Below the pieces are notes generated by a model. That model had not been told where the DNA came from. It was given only the letters and a program-made list of their open reading frames with translations, and did not search any database. A program made the position numbers and the translations under genes. From contig JBNLFL010000006.1 of assembly GCA_050305515.1 (NCBI GenBank), positions 1-64,000 of the forward strand: 64,000 nt of DNA. Reading direction: 5' to 3'. Shown here in pieces: positions 60,941 through 64,000 of the stretch. The stretch's first letter is position 1. The number at the start of each line of letters is the position of its first letter. The DNA comes from JAFGUB01 sp050305515. GTDB lineage: Bacteria; Campylobacterota; Campylobacteria; Campylobacterales; Sulfurimonadaceae.

Positions 60941-61162
60941 ATGGCAAAAAAAATCAGCCTGACTATCAACGCCAAACGTTACGATATCGATATTGACGAA
61001 AAGTTCGCCCCGTTCCTGCTGCAGCAGATGCGCGATGACTTCAACCTGAATGGCAATAACGACTTAAAACTGCTTTTGCAGGCCTATGTGCGCAAAAGTT
61101 ACCGCATCTTCGAAGAAGAGCAGCAGATCAAAGAGCTGCTTCAACGTCTGGAAAATCAGTGA
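60941..61162 (+). CDS. Small conserved protein, possibly ZapA-like
   Basis: A 73-residue protein: a beta hairpin (KKISLTINAKRYDIDIDEKF) followed by helices (LLLQAYVRKSYRIFEEEQQI). The strand-strand-helix start has a general likeness to ZapA-type FtsZ-ring proteins; together with the coiled-coil gene just upstream it could form a ZapB/ZapA-like pair. Recognition is weak. It lies 86 bp before the pilin-like genes. Confidence 0.55.
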   Translation: MAKKISLTINAKRYDIDIDEKFAPFLLQQMRDDFNLNGNNDLKLLLQAYVRKSYRIFEEEQQIKELLQRLENQ

Positions 61163-61248
61163 GATTTATTTTCCATTAATCTTTATAGGTGTATAGTACT
61201 TACTAGGATTACGAGTGTAGTCTAATTTTATTGATTAAGGAGGACGTT

Positions 61249-61731
61249 ATGAAACGTTCTGGTTTTACTATGATTGAGTTGATCTTCGTGATCGTAATTC
61301 TCGGTATTCTTGCCGCAGTTGCCATTCCTAAAATGGTTGGGGTTCAGGAACAAGCGCGTGCTGCTAAAGCAGGTGAATTGGTGTCTCAGTTGAATAGTGT
61401 TATTGTTCCACAAATCTGGAGTAAGGCACAAATTCAGGGAACAGGACAAGTCGCAAATGTCGCAACAGCCATTAATCTTGATACATTGATGGAGAGACCG
61501 TCAAACTTCACCCTAACTACATTGGGTGCTGATTTGACGACCGTAGGTGCTAACTGTGTCGCAAGTGCCACAACAGGTAATGCTGCTTGTGAAGTTATGA
61601 CAGATGCGACTAATTCCCTTTATATTCACTTCAGGGATGGAAATATGACTGATTCTCCACGTTTTTGGTATACAACTCAAACAGGTACATATAACGCTGG
61701 TGATTACAACATTTCTAAATCTTCTTTCTAA
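61249..61731 (+). CDS. Type IV pilin/pseudopilin-like protein
   Basis: About 160 residues with a prepilin leader: MKRSG then FTMIELIFVIVILGILAAVA with Glu at +5, the peptidase and methylation site. The remainder is a pilin-type globular domain with a Cys pair (CVASATTGNAAC). Strong AGGAGG Shine-Dalgarno. Such proteins form pilus-like fibres of type II secretion or DNA-uptake systems. A hairpin (61746-61764) separates it from the second pilin. Confidence 0.88.
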   Translation: MKRSGFTMIELIFVIVILGILAAVAIPKMVGVQEQARAAKAGELVSQLNSVIVPQIWSKAQIQGTGQVANVATAINLDTLMERPSNFTLTTLGADLTTVGANCVASATTGNAACEVMTDATNSLYIHFRDGNMTDSPRFWYTTQTGTYNAGDYNISKSSF

Positions 61732-61745
61732 AGAAATTACATTGC

Positions 61746-61764
61746 TACCGGCTTCTTGCCGGTA
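61746..61764 (+). terminator. Hairpin between the two pilin genes
   Basis: TACCGGC-TTCTT-GCCGGTA, a perfect 7-bp stem 15 bp after the first pilin stop, followed by T-rich sequence. It may attenuate transcription into the second gene. Confidence 0.55.
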
Positions 61765-61797
61765 CTTCTTGAATAAAATTTGTACAGGATAACACTT

Positions 61798-62247
61798 ATG
61801 AAAACTGCTTTTACTATGATTGAACTCGTTTTTATTATTGTTGTCCTTGGTATTTTGGCAGCAGTGGCATTTCCGAAACTGGGCCCGGCTGTACAGGATG
61901 CACAAATAGCTGCAGGGCGTTCCGCGATCTCTTCGATTCGTTCGGCAATTGCGAGTGAACGTCAACGCACCATGTTGCGGGGTCAAAATCAGTATCCGCA
62001 GATTCTTGACGATGCAAGCACTGCGGTAGGTCAGCAACTTTTTGACGGCAATGCAACCGTACAGCTGCTGCAGTACCCCATTATTTCAAAAACCGGAGGC
62101 GGTGGCTGGATGAAAACCGCTGCCGGCTACACTTTTAACGCCGGAGGTGTGACGGTAACTTTTACCTACAACACAAACACCGGTATCTTCACCTGTACCC
62201 GTGACAATTCAGCTGCGGGTGAGAAGTGTAAAGAACTGATCGACTAA
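61798..62247 (+). CDS. Type IV pilin/pseudopilin-like protein
   Basis: About 149 residues with the prepilin signature MKTA then FTMIELVFIIVVLGILAAVA and Glu at +5. The globular part contains a C-terminal Cys pair (FTCTRDNSAAGEKC). Paralog of the preceding pilin gene by N-terminus and size. They probably form a fibre together; the assembly machinery is not in this window. It is immediately followed by priA. Confidence 0.88.
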   Translation: MKTAFTMIELVFIIVVLGILAAVAFPKLGPAVQDAQIAAGRSAISSIRSAIASERQRTMLRGQNQYPQILDDASTAVGQQLFDGNATVQLLQYPIISKTGGGGWMKTAAGYTFNAGGVTVTFTYNTNTGIFTCTRDNSAAGEKCKELID

Positions 62248-62249
62248 AC

Positions 62250-64000
62250 TTGTTCTACTCCATAGCACTTCTCGGAGTGCCTCTTGACTCCTTTACGTAT
62301 GAATCTCCTCTTTATATAAGCTCTGGATCACAGGTTTTTGTTCCACTAAAGGGTTATTTTAAACCTGCTGTCGTTCTCTCGCAAACCCGTCCTCTTGATG
62401 CACCCTGCGAAAGCATTCATGAAATTACCCCATTTTACTATTCAGAAAAACAGCTTGAAGTGACGCGTTTTATTTCAGGTTATTATCTGGTAAGCTTTGG
62501 TGAGGCTCTTGCGCTTTTTATCCCTTATGACCTTACATGTAAGGCTTCAGTTCATTACAATGAAACGGCTTCGGCGCTTCCGAAACTGAGCGCCGTGCAG
62601 CAGAAAGCTTTTGAAAGGCTTCAGGAAGTTCCGGTATCTCTACTCTTTGGCGATACCGGAAGCGGTAAAACCGAAATCTACATGAAGTATTTTGAAGAGC
62701 TTACATGCAAGGGCAAACGTTGCTTATTTCTGTTGCCTGAAATCGCACTCACCCCGCAGATGCAGCGCAGGCTCGAAGCGCATTTTGGCGATACTGTCGT
62801 ACTGTGGCACTCTAAAATGACCAAGCTACAGAAAGAGAAAACGCTTCAGAAAATTCGCAGTGGTGAAGCGATGATTATCGCTGGCCCCCGTTCAGCGCTT
62901 TTTCTTCCCATCAGTGATTTGGGGCTGATAGTGGTAGATGAGGAGCATGATGACAGTTACAAGTCATCATCCCGTCCGCGTTATCATGCCCGGGATGTGG
63001 CCATCTATATGGGTAAGCTACTGAACATTCCTGTGGTTCTTGGTTCCGCTACACCGTCGCTCAGTTCCTATGTCAAATTTCCGCACGTTCGTCTTAAAGG
63101 CGGCTATCACGAGAGTCAGAAACAGTTTTTATTTGAGCCGGAACGCGAGCGGGTGACGCCACTCATTGACGAAGCGGTTGCAAAAAATGCGGCGGCTTCT
63201 AAACAGGCAATTTTGTTTATTCCGACCCGCGCCAATTTCAAGTATCTGATATGCGGCGATTGCGGTTACACGCTCGAGTGCCCGTTTTGCTCGGTCGGAA
63301 TGAGTCTGCATGGGAAGAGTAATGCGCTTAAGTGCCACTACTGCGGCTATGCGGAGCCGATTCCGACAATCTGCCCCAAATGTTCAAGCCACATGCTGGA
63401 AAACTCCCGGCTCGGCACGGTGGAGGCCATGGAGTATTTCGCCGTGTATCAGCCACAGCTTCGCACACAGCAGTTTGACCGTGACGCCATCACAACCCAG
63501 AACAAGCTCAAAAAGGCGCTTGAACGCTTTAATAATGGTGAGATCGATCTGCTCATTGGCACCCAGATGCTCTCCAAGGGGCATGATTATCATGATGTGA
63601 CGCTCGCCGTGATCATGGGGCTCGACAATATGCTTCAGCTGCCTGACTACCGCGCGCGCGAAAAGACATTGGCGCTGCTCATTCAGATTGCCGGACGCGC
63701 GGGCAGAAAGCATGATGCAAAAGTCATTGTGCAAAGTTACTATGAAGCTTTTTTCAGACCCTATCTGAATAATTTCGAACAGTTTCTCGAAGATGAGAAA
63801 AAAATCCGCGAAGGTCTCTACCCGCCCTTTAAAAAACTCGCACGCATTATGTTCGCCCATGTCAAACGGGAAAAGGCCTATGATGCGATGTTGGAAATGG
63901 CCGGGAAGCTTTCGCGCTACAGCGAAGTTGAAATCGTGGGGCAGGGGGCTGCTGCCATTGAGCGCATCGGCGGGAAATACCGTTTTCAGATTTTGCTGCG
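62250..64000 (+). CDS. priA: Primosomal protein N' (PriA helicase), 3' truncated by window edge
   Basis: The frame stays open from TTG 62250 to the window end (about 583 residues). Walker A is LLFGDTGSGKTEIY, motif II VVDEEHDDSYK, and the zinc-binding insert has eight Cys (CGDCGYTLECPFC, CHYCGYAEP, CPKCS). IDLLIGTQMLSKGHDYHDVT and QIAGRAGRK are later helicase motifs. PriA restarts stalled replication forks. The TTG start lacks a clear Shine-Dalgarno and lies 2 bp after the pilin stop; the N-terminal domain is short. A palindrome copy encodes Leu-Thr-Cys-Lys, and a one-mismatch copy 168 bp later encodes the same. Confidence 0.93.
   Translation, partial: MFYSIALLGVPLDSFTYESPLYISSGSQVFVPLKGYFKPAVVLSQTRPLDAPCESIHEITPFYYSEKQLEVTRFISGYYLVSFGEALALFIPYDLTCKASVHYNETASALPKLSAVQQKAFERLQEVPVSLLFGDTGSGKTEIYMKYFEELTCKGKRCLFLLPEIALTPQMQRRLEAHFGDTVVLWHSKMTKLQKEKTLQKIRSGEAMIIAGPRSALFLPISDLGLIVVDEEHDDSYKSSSRPRYHARDVAIYMGKLLNIPVVLGSATPSLSSYVKFPHVRLKGGYHESQKQFLFEPERERVTPLIDEAVAKNAAASKQAILFIPTRANFKYLICGDCGYTLECPFCSVGMSLHGKSNALKCHYCGYAEPIPTICPKCSSHMLENSRLGTVEAMEYFAVYQPQLRTQQFDRDAITTQNKLKKALERFNNGEIDLLIGTQMLSKGHDYHDVTLAVIMGLDNMLQLPDYRAREKTLALLIQIAGRAGRKHDAKVIVQSYYEAFFRPYLNNFEQFLEDEKKIREGLYPPFKKLARIMFAHVKREKAYDAMLEMAGKLSRYSEVEIVGQGAAAIERIGGKYRFQILL
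62533..62542. repeat. TTACATGTAA palindrome inside priA
   Basis: Coding copy read as Leu-Thr-Cys-Lys; flanks extend the palindrome to CCTTACATGTAAGG. Confidence 0.95.

Noticed and set aside
1..64000. tRNA, rRNA or riboswitch genes
   Set aside because: I scanned the intergenic gaps by eye for cloverleaf arms and conserved cores and saw none; a covariance-model search would be decisive.

Overview
The window looks like a chromosomal segment of a free-living Campylobacterota (Epsilonproteobacteria), probably near the Sulfurimonas/Sulfuricurvum/Sulfurovum group. This is inferred from the gene families: a three-domain desulforubrerythrin, a CheZ of the Helicobacter type, a glutamine synthetase whose adenylylation Tyr is replaced by Phe, small c-type cytochromes, an MgtE, and flgB-flgC-fliE behind a clear sigma-54 promoter. 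Coding density is high and genes are short-spaced or overlapping. I see no tRNA, rRNA, CRISPR array, insertion sequence or prophage.

Layout. 1-1.2 kb: 3' end of a leucine-rich surface protein. 1.3-2.6 kb: flagellar rod operon (minus). 2.7-4.9 kb: ftsW-murG. 4.9-6.8 kb: ferritin-like protein, desulforubrerythrin, DedA. 6.8-9.4 kb: small unknown gene, chorismate mutase, nine-heme cytochrome. 9.5-24.6 kb: housekeeping block (alaS, YitT, Maf, MscS, M48 protease, bioF, ABC ATPase, PBP1A, MgtE, leuA). 24.6-35.4 kb: an accessory island on the minus strand with a 2233-residue multidomain secreted protein, a 1037-residue transglutaminase-fold protein with a hydrophobic AT-richer C-terminus, two small AT-rich membrane genes, and a decayed copy of part of the transglutaminase gene. 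35.5-50.8 kb: DUF1566 protein, proA, a PAS/degenerate-GGDEF protein, a CZB protein, glnA, histidinol phosphatase, cheZ, U32 protein, purE, DUF89, an M6 protease with a separately encoded prodomain-like protein, glyQ, recD2. 50.8-64 kb: L,D-transpeptidase, GNAT, NhaC-type antiporter, a two-component system, two cytochromes c, pckA, DedA, uvrB, two small proteins, two type IV pilin-like proteins and the 5' part of priA.

The most striking signal is not a gene. The perfect 10-bp palindrome TTACATGTAA occurs 23 times, where about 0.06 copies would be expected by chance (64000/4^10). Nine copies are intergenic. Four of these sit 9-11 bp after a -10 box and run straight into the Shine-Dalgarno of ftsW, dedA, alaS and glyQ. 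Two others form a perfect 12-bp hairpin between the convergent mgtE and leuA genes. The 14 coding copies use only the two frames that avoid the internal stop, reading Leu-His-Val or Leu/Ile-Thr-Cys. The copies are absent from 28.5-43 kb, which includes most of the accessory island. This behaves like a highly iterated palindrome or a chromosome-wide protein-binding or methylation site.

Secondary signals are the transglutaminase locus, whose organisation recalls polymorphic toxin/immunity loci; three genes with a -10 box 6-7 bp before ATG and no Shine-Dalgarno (candidate leaderless mRNAs: recD2, the response regulator, the ABC ATPase); and the stop/start-coupled M6 protease and prodomain-like pair.
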